DNA of 64,000 nucleotides from Pyrus communis (lineage: Eukaryota > Streptophyta > Magnoliopsida > Rosales > Rosaceae), in NCBI RefSeq assembly GCF_963583255.1, contig NC_084819.1, forward strand, positions 19,517,460 to 19,581,459. Reading direction: 5' to 3'. The first letter of the stretch is position 1; every line of letters starts with the position of its first letter. Below the pieces are notes generated by a model. It was not told the origin of the DNA. It saw nothing but the letters and a program-made list of their open reading frames with translations, and ran no database searches. A program made the translations under genes and the position numbers. Shown here one piece after another: positions 37,062 through 49,065 of the stretch.

Positions 37062-39060
37062 ATGGGTACTGTGATGCACGTTCACTATGCAGGCTCATCA
37101 TGTAAACCCCGACTGAGTCTGAGATTTCCCAGTTTTAGAGTCATATGTTCATCAGAGCTTAGCGTGTCGAGGCGACAAGTTTTGAAGCAAGTGGATGAGG
37201 AGTTGGGCAAGGGAGATGAGAGAGCAGCCCTCTCACTTGTTAAAGATTTGCAGGGCAAGCCCGGTGGCCTCAGATGCTTTGGTGCTGCTAGGCAGGTTTT
37301 TCCAAACTCACACTCCGTTTAGTCAGTTTTGTATTCTTTAACTCGAAAGAAGTGCTTCCAGAAAGCGTTTGTGAGCAGAAGTGCTTTCTAGAGCGCATTT
37401 CCGAAAGGGACCGTGCCTTAATGCTGCGTTGCAGCAATAGGAAAATGAATGGAATTTCATTGTGCAGGTACCCCAAAGGCTTTACACCTTGGATGAGCTG
37501 AAGCTGAATAAAATAGAAGCGTCGTCTCTTTTATCCCCGGTGGATACTACTCTCGGTTCCATAGAAAGAAACCTGCAGATCGCTGCTGTGGTAGGAGGTG
37601 TTTCAGCATGGAATGTGTTCGGGTTTAGTCCGCAACAGATTTTCTATCTTTCTTTAGGGTTGTTGTTTCTGTGGACTCTGGACGCGGTAACTTCCTTACA
37701 CTTGCCTGAGAACATGTCTTCAGAATCAATGCCATTGAAAATCTTGAACTGTTAATTGAGGGGCTGACAACAATCTTCGAGATAGTAAAATCCGCCAAAG
37801 CGGTTTCTCGCTTGAAATCATTTGTAGCCCTTGACATTTCATCAGTTTTTGCTTAGTTACAAACATTCATTGACTTGCATTGTGTCATCAATTTGTCCTA
37901 GATATCTTTCAATGGAGGACTTGGTAGCTTGGCTATTGATACAATTGGTCACACCTTTAGTCAGAAATACCGAAACAGGGTCACTCAAGTAAGATCTCTC
38001 CCGTGCCCTCTTCGTATATCTTCTTTTGGTGTACATATATATCTTCGTAGACAAATATTTCCCTCTGAAAAACTTGTATTTCCTGTGGGAATATCATCAT
38101 TCATCATGAATTGTTCATCTGAAAGAGAAAAAAAATATTGCAGCACGAAGCAGGCCATTTTCTAATTGCGTACTTGGTTGGCATCCTTCCAAAGGGATAT
38201 ACACTATCCAGTTTGGAGGCTTTGAAGAAGGAAGGATCTCTCAATGTTCAAGCAGGGACCGCTTTTGTGGATTTTGAGTTCGTCGAAGAGGTATATTTCT
38301 TTCGTACATTACTCTGCATTATCATACTCTTTTCTGTTTCTGCCATTGTTTTCATTCACCGAATGGGGTTCGTTCTGTTGATTGTTTTCTTTCCGAATCC
38401 ATTTGTCTATGCAAAGCTTCATTGATATCCCAAAATCGATAAAAAAAAGTACAATGTTCGTACAGATCAAATTCCAAGTTACTCATAACTTCTAATGTCA
38501 TGCTTTGGTTATTGTCCTTGATTTATAGCAGTTCCCACTCCATGTTGCAGGTTAATGCAGGGAAAGTATCAGCCACTGTATGTCACTACCATTTTTCTCT
38601 AAAAATTTTAATTCTCCGTTATTTCGAAGTGAGAAACGTTCATGAATTGTGCATCTTATTAGACGCTGAACAAATTTGCGTGCGTAGCGCTAGCTGGTGT
38701 TGCTTCCGAGTATCTCTTATATGGATACGCCGAGGGCGGGCTTGCTGATATCAACCAGGTTTAGACCTGACCTTGTTACATGGTTGCCTGTAGCGCAAGT
38801 AAAAAGAAGGACGCAATGCAAGAAGTTTACTAACCGAATGTGTTTGCTTGTCGAAACAGTTGGATTCGTTGTTCCGAAGCTTAGGCTTCACGCAGAAGAA
38901 AACCGATTCCCAAGTGAGATGGTCTGTGCTGAACACCGTCCTAATTCTGCGCCGCCATGAAGGAGCACGAGCGAAACTTGCAGAGGCGATGGCAGAAGGA
39001 AAATCTGTAGGGGCTTGCATTGATGTCATAGAGGATACCATAGGCAATGCGGACATCTAG
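37062..39060 (+). CDS. Putative plastid membrane protein with HEAGH metalloprotease motif
   Basis: Seven exons: 37062-37295, 37468-37686, 37902-37988, 38144-38290, 38551-38577, 38663-38758 and 38860-39060, all phase 0, giving 336 residues. The N-terminus is Ser/Arg-rich with few acids (SSCKPRLSLRFPSFRVICSS), a likely chloroplast transit peptide. Exon 2 encodes hydrophobic membrane segments (IAAVVGGVSAWNVFG, IFYLSLGLLFLWTL). Residues 181-185 are HEAGH, the zinc-binding motif of M41/FtsH-type proteases, followed by FLIAYLVGILPKGYTL. No AAA ATPase domain is present. The layout matches an uncharacterised plant family (Arabidopsis At5g27290-like, recalled, not searched). Whether it is an active protease is unknown. 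The start is the first ATG after an upstream stop. Exon 5 is only 27 bases. Confidence 0.85.
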
Positions 39061-40708
39061 CTGATGCAGCCGGGTTGCTGTTGATGCTCGGAAAAACTCA
39101 AGCTTTGATCTTTGCACTTCTTTTTCTTTCTTTCATTTATTTTGGATGTGAAAAAAACACTAGGGAAAAGAGAGGCAGTAAGATCATGTGCAATGGTGTG
39201 AGATAAAGCTTAAAAATTTAAGTCAGAAACTTTTACGACATAATTCAAAAATAACTTTTCTCCTTTAATGGTTATGGCTTGAAATTTTAGCATTATTAAA
39301 AATAGTTTTAGTGTATTTATTTTTGTTCAAAAAAAAATTATGTAGGTTATCCAAACTTGGATGAAAAATGTATGGTTATTTTTATTAACACTCCACATAT
39401 TGTTGAATAAACCCCACATAAAAATTTATTATTAAATGACTTATATTTCTATTAATTAATAAAACCCTCTTTGTCAACCAAAAGAAGATGAAGACAATTT
39501 AGTCTTCTATCACACAAAAAAATGATGGGCAATAATGTAATTTCACAGGTGTAAATTTTACTGTTTTTTATTGAAGCCTCACTTACAGGTAATGTTAAAA
39601 TACCTCTAATATTTAAAAAAAAAACCAAAAACAAAAAACAAAAACCTTCCACTCCCCCAACTCTCTCTCTCTCTCTCTCTCTCATTTTCTAAAAAAATAT
39701 GCTCATACTCACAAAGTGTGCAGGCAAATGCTAGTATCTATTTTCTGAATACATCCCAAATTATTTTCATATTTTTATCTTCAAGCTCTCAAAGTCACTC
39801 CTATCATCCAGTGTAGAACAAAACTTTAACAACCACCAAACAAGATGATTATAGATGAATACACACACACATGTGAAATCTAAAATCCCTAATTGATAGA
39901 AATGAATGAAGTTTATTAAAACTAACCCCGCAAAATGGACAAAAATATTTGTAGTTAATTGAATAGAGAAACCCTAAAATTCTTAATTGAAAGAAACGCC
40001 AAAACGGAATAATTGAAAATTGAAAAAAGAGTATAAGAAAAATTTTCGATTCGTACTTGATTCAAGTTTCTTAATAGATGATAAACCATTTGAGAAACCC
40101 CTTAACTCGACATATCTCAAAAGTCCAACAATTCCAGATTAGAGGAAAAAGTGGGGTCCTCAAAGATGCACAAAGAAAGAAGCAAGATGATACTAATGGA
40201 GTTTGGTCAAACTTTTTCTTCATAAACGCAAACCCTAAACCATTGATTTGAATGTGAGGCACTTCCTCTTTACACCTCAAAGAAATTTCTACCCATGATC
40301 ATTGGACAATACTCGTTTTTGAAAATGGTGGCGAAGATGAACTTGTGAGACGAACATAGGATTTTGATTTGGATTTTAAGTAGAGATTGTGGGGTAACCT
40401 AGAAAGTGTGGAGTGTGAGAATAGTATTGAAAAGTACGTGGAGTGTATTAAGATATATTTTAGTTTAAAAAGTAAATATGACGTGTATAAAGTATCTGAG
40501 GTGTAATAAAAAACATGAGGTGAAAATAAAACAACCCAAAATGTATGTTTATATTTTTTTTTAACATAAATGTGTTTTCCACCGCTCAAAAAGAGAAAAT
40601 AAATAAGATTTTGATCTTACATATCCTCTACTAGGATAAAACTCACATTTACATATTCTAGAAATGTAAAACTAATGTAAATTGTATAGATACCCTAATC
40701 ATTTTTAT
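39061..40708. other. Intergenic AT-rich DNA
   Basis: This holds the 3' UTR of the preceding gene, then DNA without a gene. A CT microsatellite lies at about 39659-39684. Short minus-strand frames (39452-39685, 40299-40589) are low-complexity. Confidence 0.45.
39659..39684. repeat. CT dinucleotide microsatellite
   Basis: About 12 CT/TC units are seen in intergenic DNA. Confidence 0.85.
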
Positions 40709-40862
40709 GGAACTTTAACGAAAAGCTTCCGGTACTGTTTATTTTATCGAAAAATCATATTTTTACACTAAAAAAATCAATCATGGTACTATTAATTTTA
40801 CCATTTATTTTATTCTTATTGTTAAAATTCAAAGTTTTAAAACCGTTTTCATTAGTTTTCCT
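40709..40862 (+). mobile_element. MITE family copy 5
   Basis: It begins GGAACTTTAACGAAAAGCTT, contains CCGGTACTGTTTATTTTATC and ACTAAAAAAATCAATCATGG, and ends CATTAGTTTTCCT. It is the best-preserved copy at both ends and lies about 270 bp upstream of the palmitoyltransferase start. Confidence 0.82.
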
Positions 40863-41130
40863 CTCTACGAATGTTTTTTGTTTTTCATTTTTGTTCTGTT
40901 TTTTATTTTTTATTTTAATGATGAACCATTTTTATAAATTTACCAAATTGTCCTTTTTCGTTTTGCTTTGTTGAAATCGTTTTTGCAGTTGACGCATTCT
41001 TGGTAAAGACGCGCGCAGTCTGCAACTGCAAGTCCCGAAATCAACCGGCCTCCTTATTCATCTCTCTCGGTCAGACAGAGAGTCAGAGGAGTGAGAAACA
41101 GTACAGAAGGAAGAGAGAGAGTGTGAGAGA

Positions 41131-41306
41131 ATGGAGGTACAGTGGATTCTGGTGTGCCATGGTTTAGTCACACTGCTCGTTCTAGTCTCCTTCCTCTGCG
41201 GCCAATGGCCCATCTTCGACGGCACCCCCATACAACGCATCAACCACTTCCTCACCTTCGGCGCCTACGATTACTTCCAGTTCAGCACCCTCTCTCTCTC
41301 TCTCCA

Positions 41307-41344
<38 letters not shown>

Positions 41345-44300
41345 AGATTTAATTTTTGATCTTTCTGTGCAGACGGTTTGTTAGGTTTGTGTTTGGAGCC
41401 AGGGGTACTAATGCCATAGCCTCCGTGGAATATTTCTGCTGTGATCGACCCAATCCAAGCTTACAGGTTCCTTCTTTTTTCCCAGAAACAGAATTGTCTT
41501 CGTGTTGTTTTTGTGATTGGAATTTGGAAATTTTGGGTTCTGGTTGGTTGACTTTGTTCATATAGTTGTAAATTTTTGTGGGTTTTCTTGAGAATTGGAT
41601 CTGTGGGTTCAATTATGGTTCATTCAGGCTTACGGTGGTGATGCTTTTGGTTAAATATCAACTCAGTTTTATTGGATGACCCATCGAAAGGTTTTGTTTT
41701 TCGTGTTATGTATGTGCATTTGCAATGGAATTTTCGTGCGATTTGGTAGTGCATTTTGTTAAATTGCTGGTTTTTTTCTTGCTTAGAGTAAGTAGGAAAT
41801 GAGAAATCTATAGGGAGGAGGCAAATTGTGAGGAAATGTGGTAAGAATATTCTAGGAATTTGAGGATGGAGGATCTGATGCTCCCAAGCAACGGTATTTC
41901 AAGTTAGAGATGTATGAATGTGCTTAAAGTTGGTAAATTTGAAAGATCATTAGGAATTGCTCAATGGTCAGTCACTAGGATCTAGGTGGTTAAATGCTGC
42001 AATAGAAGAAGAAAAACTAGGTGTAACGTATGAGTGCCTTCGATTTTTACGCTGAGTGATGTAGAAACCAGGAACTCTTTTTCTCTCTGTCTTTGATTCG
42101 GGAGTAATCATTAGCTTTCTGCTTCATTGCAGTTCATGTATCTTGCAATAGTAGGAGGAACCTATTACTTAGTTGCAACTTCTTCCTTCAGTTACATTCC
42201 TGGCTATTATATTAGTGAAATTCACAGGTACGCGTCAAAGATTAAGTTTACGTAAAATCTTCTTAGTACAGGATCCTCTAAGCAAGTTTGTATATTTCAG
42301 GTATGCAAGCTTGTGGGCTGTTGGCGTTGGTGTTCTGCTCTTTCTCTTAGCTAGCTTTTCTGATCCAGGAACAATAAAGGCTGATAATGTTTCTCTGTAT
42401 CTCTCTGCTTATCCTTATGATAATATTATATATTCTGAGAAACAATGTTCAACATGCAAAATTCCAAAGTGAGTTCTCACCCTCAATGGCTTATTTGATT
42501 CCTTCCATGGTTTTCGGTTTATTTTTTTTATTTTATGTGATCTCTGTTTCTTCCTTTTCTTAATTTCCCTTTTTTCTTGTCCTTCGTCTTCTGTGGTTCA
42601 GACCTGCTAGGTCAAAGCATTGCAGCGTTTGTGATCGATGTGTTGCCCGTTTTGATCATCATTGTGGATGGATGGTCTGAAACGCTCTTAACTATTCTTC
42701 TTTTTTCTTCCATTCCCTCCTTCATATTTGGACATTCCATTTGTTGCTTATTGTAAATTTGATACCACTGTTTTGATTACAGAATAATTGTATAGGTGAG
42801 AGAAACACCCAGTACTTCGTAGCTTTTCTTTTGTGGTGAGTTCTTCTGTCTGATGCAGCAAGTGAATGCTTATTTGTGTTATATGGCCTTTTGTTTTATC
42901 CACCGCCCATGCTTCCTAATTAATTGATTATACATGTTGATAGGGATTTTGTTGGGTAGCAATTGTTTTACATTTTGATAAAGTGCTTACTGATAATTGA
43001 GGCTATCATTTAGAATCTCGGTTGAAATTTCGCAATCCAATCTTGGCATATCATGTTGAAATGAATAAGGATAAAAAATAAAAATTTAGAACTTATGGTC
43101 TATGAGGTTTTAGGGCATGTAATTTTCCATTTCACTCTTGAAATTCACAGAAAATTACACTGGAGAAACTCCAAGCCACTGTCTTAAAAGTTACTTGTCT
43201 AAATGCTCAATCAATTTTAACTTTATTATAGCTGTGAGGTTATATGTTGTATTCGTTTATTTGTGTGTTTGTTATCATTTATCTAGTGCTTTTTCAGGCA
43301 CACTTTACTTTGCATATATGGAACAGTGGCCATTGGGTTAATTCTTGCTGGACAAGTTAAAGAATACAAAGTTATTGAAATTCTAACTGGTAAGTTGATT
43401 TGGTAAATTGACGACTTTCACGAAGCCTCCTACTTGATGATAGTGTTGCATCTGAAGTTCTGAACCTAACTGGCGTTCCTTTCCCTAATTTTTTCAATGC
43501 AGCTTATTATGGTGTAGATAATTCTTTTCGCGGTTTAACACCACATGTTGTGCAGGTAAGTTGATTTGTTTTGTTTTGGTGATTGAGATGGGCAATAGCT
43601 TCCAATGATACTGTGCTTGTTATCTTTTCAGTTTGTCAAAAGTTCAATACTTTTTGTGTCCCTTGATCTTCTTTAATTCATCCGATCCAACGGCCGAAAA
43701 TTAAAAAGTTATGTGAAAAGTAAAAAGGGGTGTGTGAATATCACACCCCGCTGACTTATTGCAGTTCTGGCGATCCCTTGTTAAGCTGACTTATTGCATT
43801 ATTGTGTTTCTGAATACGAAAGAGCCTGTCTCTACATGGAGATGAGGCTGCTTGTTCTTTGAATTCATAGAAAAGGCCTAGTCAGACTTCACCGTCCATT
43901 TACTTTCCATGATGTCTCCAATTATGAACTGTAGCTTTGAGTGTCACTCATTGCATTGACCATTGTTTCGGCTTTTCCGTGTTGTTGATTTGGTTAATTT
44001 TGTTTTTCTGATATGTAACAGTGGTTGTTGGGGGACTACAACACTCAAATACTTCTTATGGTGTTTCTTGCAATAGTTGCACTGCTATTGGCAGGTTTCT
44101 TTGGTTACCATGCAAAACTTTGTCTCACAAACACTACCACTAATGAGGTCTATTTCTCTCTCCGACTTTGTTCAATAATTTAATTTGTTAATGTCTTGGT
44201 AAAGTTCCAAAGAAGGGAAGGATAGAGGTAATACTTAATCAGGCGGGGATAGTTCGTTAGGCTTCATCGCTGCAACAGAAGAACTACCTGGGGAATAGAA

Positions 44301-44650
44301 GGCTTTAAAGAGCGTGACTTCTTTCATTGCTGAAACAGTGGAACTTATCGTGTTTACTTCTTTTGAAACAGACTTATAAGTGGCAAGACTACATGAGCTG
44401 GCAGAAGAAGCTAAATGAAGCAAGGGCGAGTTCTGTGGCACTCAAAGCAAGTATCAGTGGGATAAGTAGTGAACGAAAACCTCCAGAGAGTAAATGGAGA
44501 GCCATGTTCCGAAGATCCCCACTCGAAGATGCAGAGGTTGTGGTTAAGAATAACATTTACGATAAAGGATTCTTCCAGAATATTCTCGAGGTCATTGTTC
44601 CCCTCTCGAGCAGACTGCATGCTTCTAGAACCAAATCAAAGTCTGGCTAA
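41131..44650 (+). CDS. PAT17: DHHC protein S-acyltransferase (PAT17-like)
   Basis: Ten exons: 41131-41279, 41373-41466, 42133-42227, 42301-42468, 42602-42674, 42783-42835, 43298-43389, 43503-43555, 44022-44147 and 44372-44650, giving 393 residues. The Cys-rich DHHC domain runs from about [18 protein letters not shown] to NNCIGERN, with DHHC at 187-190 in the canonical form. The DPG motif is at 134-136 and a TTxE-type motif (TTNE) at 298-301. Hydrophobic segments near residues 5-25, 85-105, 117-132, 205-225 and 270-290 are consistent with a polytopic Golgi or endomembrane enzyme. The family attaches palmitate to cysteines of target proteins. Overall similarity to Arabidopsis PAT17 (At3g04970) is recalled from memory. 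Exon 1 ends CA|GTTCAG, a weak donor, but it restores the family reading frame. Substrates are unknown. Confidence 0.93.
41284..41342. repeat. CT microsatellite filling PAT intron 1
   Basis: Intron 1 (41280-41372, 93 bases) is mostly CT/TC dinucleotides from about 41288 to 41342, interrupted by one CATCTTT. Confidence 0.88.
43725..43747. repeat. Short palindrome in PAT intron 8
   Basis: GGGGTGTGTG is followed by AAT and then ATCACACCCC, a near-perfect inverted repeat with a tiny loop. It may be an end of a MITE remnant. Confidence 0.55.
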
Positions 44651-45554
44651 GAAAGACTGCTGGCCTGTCAATGTTGCATGCTTGCCTCTCGTTTCCTCCA
44701 CCAACTGAACAGCTTCATAGCCCGCTCTCGCAAAACTTGTCGTGCTTAGATGGCCAGCATCAGTGAGAGACGGGGGGCCTTGTGCTGTGCGGATCTAACA
44801 CGATCGGATGTGTAACATTATTGATTCTTGCAGATGCCTATGGGCTATGGCTGAATGTTTGTGGTTGGCAGTTCATTCAACGATTAGGATAATCGATTTG
44901 TGTTCAATCTGTAATGTTATCATTTAGCTTAGGGGATTATGGTTGTATAAAAGCCAGATCTGTTCTCTATTACTTTCTGTAAGACGATACATTTTACTCA
45001 CTTATCAACAGAAGAATGAAGTAGTTTATCTTTCTATCTGTATTGCTATGTTATCTGGTATTTAGTTCTCCCGTCGAGAGAATCTGATGTGTAATATCAC
45101 GTGATGAGAGAAATACACATCTGATAACTCTTCGTATAAAATCGAAAATAGTTAACAATCTCCGTTTACATAAAATTGAGAATAGCCAAGAATCTCTGTT
45201 TGCGCTCCCGAGTCACGCTTGCTACATAGAAAAAGCTTGTATTTTTGTAGCTGCTAAAAATACAACCCCAAAAAAACAGGGAGCTGAACCTAAAACAGTT
45301 AATTTCGCCCCCAAAACTCACTGACTTGGTACGTCGTCGTATAATCGCCATTGGAGTATCTCAGAGCCCCTTTCTTCTTCGTCTCAATGCTTCTCTTTGA
45401 TTAACTTCTTGTGAACCAAGGTTTAAATCTCGTCCCTTCAATTACCAATTTGTCTCTGTAAATTTTGAAATTTTCAGTTTTTTTTCTTCTTCTTTCAGAT
45501 TTAATCGAATTTTTAAAATTTAATTTTGTGCAGAAGCTTGTTAGGGTTTCTACG
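44651..45554. other. Spacer between PAT and cyclin L genes
   Basis: The spacer holds the PAT 3' UTR followed by the cyclin L promoter and leader. The final ~190 bases before the cyclin L ATG are pyrimidine-rich. No other gene is seen. Confidence 0.45.
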
Positions 45555-48080
45555 ATGATATACACGGCGATAGACACCTTCTACCTGACCGACGAGCAGC
45601 TACAGAATTCGCCGTCGAGAAAGGACGGGATAGATGAAGCCACGGAGACCACGCTCAGAATCTACGGCTGTGATTTGATCCAAGAAAGTGGAATTTTGCT
45701 CAAATTGTATGGTGTTTCCATTTATTTTTTTGTTTAAATTCGTAGAATTTATGATTCTTCTTTAATTTGAGGGGAAATTACTAAATTTGTTTTGCTTAAT
45801 TTGATCACTTGCAGACCTCAAGCTGTAATGGCGACTGGTCAGGTTCTGTTTCACCGCTTCTTTTGCAAGAAGTCCTTTGCACGCTTCAATGTCAAGGTAT
45901 TTGCTTTATCTGTGCTTTCGCTTTATAGATTTATTGCGATTACTCGAAGCACACGCCGCGAGTTAGAGGTTTCACGCTGCTTATATGTTTGATTTGCTTG
46001 TATATTTGTGTTAACAGATGTTCTGTCTAAAACCTGTGTTCCGAACTTGAGAGCATTGAATGGTTACCTTCAACATTTTTCCTTGTAGTGTTTGTGCTGT
46101 GTTGTGGTGATGAAAATGTACCTCATATGATGGTGTACAGTGTTCTTCTTTTTGGTTTTTCGACAAGTAGTAGACATATTTATTAGGAAAAAAGACGTCC
46201 CTGTGGCCGTAGTAGGTTAAATGGTCCAATCTCTTATTTCATAAGCGAAATATCAGCACTCTTGCACTAATGGTTTTGTTTTCATGTGGCATGATGTTTT
46301 GTTGCAGAAAGTTGCTGCTAGCTGTGTGTGGCTTGCATCGAAACTGGAGGAGTGCCCGAAGAAAGCCAGACAGGTGATCATTGTTTTCCACAGGATGGAA
46401 TCTAGGAGGGAGAACCTACCCATTGAGCATTTGGACCCATTTTCAAAGGTTAGAGCTCATATATGCTATATTTGTATAGAATTATAGTTATCGTATTACA
46501 ATCATTGTTTTTCATTATCATCCTTTAGAACCTAACGGATCAAATCTATTGTCTCCCTCTTTGGTGCGCGTAAGTGAATGGTTTCATTTCTTTTATTATC
46601 ATTGCACTGATGGAGTTCATAGTAAAGCGTATCAAAGTTTCCATGTTTTTGTCGTTTTGTTTTTTCAGAAATATTCGGACTTGAAGATGGAGTTGAGTAG
46701 AACAGAAAGGCATATTTTGAAAGAGATGGGTTTCATCTGTCATGTTGAACATCCTCATAAGTTCATATCAAATTACCTTGCCACTTTGGAAACACCTCCG
46801 GAATTAACACAAGAAGCCTGGAATCTAGCAAATGACAGGTACTTGTTTCAACATACGCCAATTAATTATTTACTTTCCTGGTACTTGGCTTTCCATTCTT
46901 TATATTGGTGTTTATGTATCGAAAATTCTCTGTTTACCTGGTATATGTGTGCATGTAATGTTGAAGATTTCAGTGTGCTATATTGTTGGTTAAATTCTCA
47001 CAAATTTTTTACTGCAGTTTGCGGACGACATTGTGTGTTCGATTCAAGAGCGAGGTTGTTGCTTGTGGTGTGGTTTATGCTGCTGCTCGGAGATTTCAAG
47101 TACCACTTCCTGAAAATCCGCCATGGTGGAAGGCATTTGATGCTGAGAAATCAGGGGTTGACGTAGTTTGTAGGGTTCTGGCTCATTTGTACAGCCTTCC
47201 TAAAGCAAAGTACATACCGGTCTGTAAAGAGGGTGACTCTTTTACATTTTCCAACAAGTCGTGGATTTCGTCTCAGCCAGTTACAAAGGTAATTCTGACT
47301 CCTTTTTTCTTATAATTTTTTCCCCTCCCCATTATGATTTACTTAGAGCCAGCAGCTTATCGTATCTTGATATTTCAAGGGCTACTGTTTCTCCCTAGGA
47401 AGGTTCATTAGATACGTACAATCACCTGCTTATCGGTGGTTTAACAGCAGCACTGCTGGCTGCAAAGTGGGAGCAAGATTAGCAACTGTAGGATATGAAG
47501 AGGATGGAAATTACGTACTTAGTATGGATTTTTATTTCTCAATGCTATTTTGTAGGAAGTTTCGAAGAATGCTGCCGAAGCTACTGATGATGCCTCTAAT
47601 TCAAAGGATGCAACAGCAGTCAATCCTGAATCTGGTGGATCAAAGGGTGTCTTGGTCAAGCTACCCGTTGACAAGCTGAAGGACTCTAAAGAGAGTGGTG
47701 ATGAGTCCAAGAGCATGGCTGTTGAGGGAGAGGCAAGAGAAGATGTCAATATGAAATCCAAGTCTGAACGCCGCATGGAATCAAGCGGTGATAAAAGCAA
47801 GGACAGAGAAAGGGACAGGGAGAGAGACAGGGACAGGGACAGAAAAAGGGTCCGGGATCGTGATAGGGGCAGGGATTCTGACCGGGAACGAGATCGAGAG
47901 GAGGCCGAGAGGGATAGAAACAGGGATCGAAGTCATCGTTCAAGGGATAGAGCAAAAGATTCAGGGGGGCATTCAGATAAATCAAGGCACCACTCGTCAC
48001 GAGATCGTGATCATCACAGTTCCTCGTATGCTTCCCGGGAGAAGGATCGTGATCGCCATAGACATCATTCGTATGCTTGA
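45555..48080 (+). CDS. CYCL1-1: Cyclin L (CYCL1-type), splicing-linked cyclin
   Basis: Six exons: 45555-45706, 45815-45896, 46308-46448, 46669-46838, 47018-47288 and 47556-48080, giving 446 residues. The start MIYTAIDTFYLTDEQLQNSPSR, the cyclin box (QVLFHRFF, KVAASCVWLASKLEE, VFHRMESRRENLPIEHLDP) and the second fold (GFICHVEHPHKFISNYL) are those of cyclin L. The tail, residues about 353-405, is rich in Arg-Asp and Arg-Glu dipeptides and resembles an RS domain. Cyclin L proteins pair with CDK11-type or CDKG kinases and act in pre-mRNA splicing; Arabidopsis CYCL1 (MOS12) affects splicing of immune receptor genes. The open frame extends upstream of ATG 45555, but homology starts at MIYTAIDTFYLTD. 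No lesion is seen. Confidence 0.94.
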
Positions 48081-49065
48081 ACTAATCGTCAGGACGCCTC
48101 TCCTTTTCCCTTAAACGCAACGGAACTCAATGTACTTTGGCTGTGTTTTGCTAATTTGGCAGATGTAATAGTGTATTAGAATTGTTACTGTAAGAACTAA
48201 GTAGAATTATATTTTGATACGATGTGCAATGCGAAATCTTCATTCTCTTGTTGAATGGTTGAATTACTTGTGATATCCTCGCATCCTTCTTTGTTGAAAA
48301 CCCGAGTCATATTTTAAGCGTTGTGATTTTCGTACTCATATTTTCAACTTCAGCTGCTTTTCACTCTCCGGCCTCGTTTGGTATACAGGATTGGATTCAG
48401 ACGTGTTTAAGACGTAAGGCCTGTGGTACCTGAACTGCTCGAACCGGCCTTCCTCAGCTCGGTTCAAAGCCGCCCATCTCTGAGTGCAACCCAACACGAA
48501 TATCCGAGTCCAAGGGATATCGTGTTTGTACGAGGGACTAACGTACGGGATCCAACCCGTACCTTCATCTTCTTCAACGGAATGATTTCCTTAATGTCGT
48601 TTCGTTTCGTGACGTTCTGATTGCTATCTCGAGGGAAAGCGGAGACAGCAACACAGCCACCACCAGAGTTGGTATAACAACTTGAAACCATCTCTCTAAT
48701 AAGAGTAAAGTCCACAATACAAGTAGATCTTACATCTAACAAAGAGACGTTTAGATGTATTCTACAAAATGTGGTCGCCCTAGCATTTTCTGGTACGGAA
48801 ATCATACCATTTTATCGAACAGAGTAAGCTACACTACATAAACTACACATACCAAGGCAATAACTAGCAGAGTCTTCTATCAAAGACAGCAACCTTTAGC
48901 AGTACCATTTAACAGAAACAACTAAAAAGTTCAAGACTCCCTATTTTTGATCCGAAAGTTTAAATATTTGACACAGAGTTTTATTTTTCTGGTTGGTTTT
49001 TTTGTTAAGAAAAAAAATTTGAAGAAAAGAAACGCCCTGCATAGACAGGGATGCAAAAACTCCAT
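48081..49065. other. Convergent spacer between cyclin L and DCD genes
   Basis: Both flanking genes end here, so it holds two 3' UTRs. The section 48380-48660 starts CCTCGTTTGGTATACAGGAT, which looks like a transposon end, but no matching right end was found. The minus-strand frame at 48464-48805 has no recognisable domain. Confidence 0.45.

Noticed and set aside
48464..48805. 113-codon minus-strand frame between cyclin L and the DCD gene
   Set aside because: No family signature, starts from a region that looks repeat-derived, and no splice partners were found.
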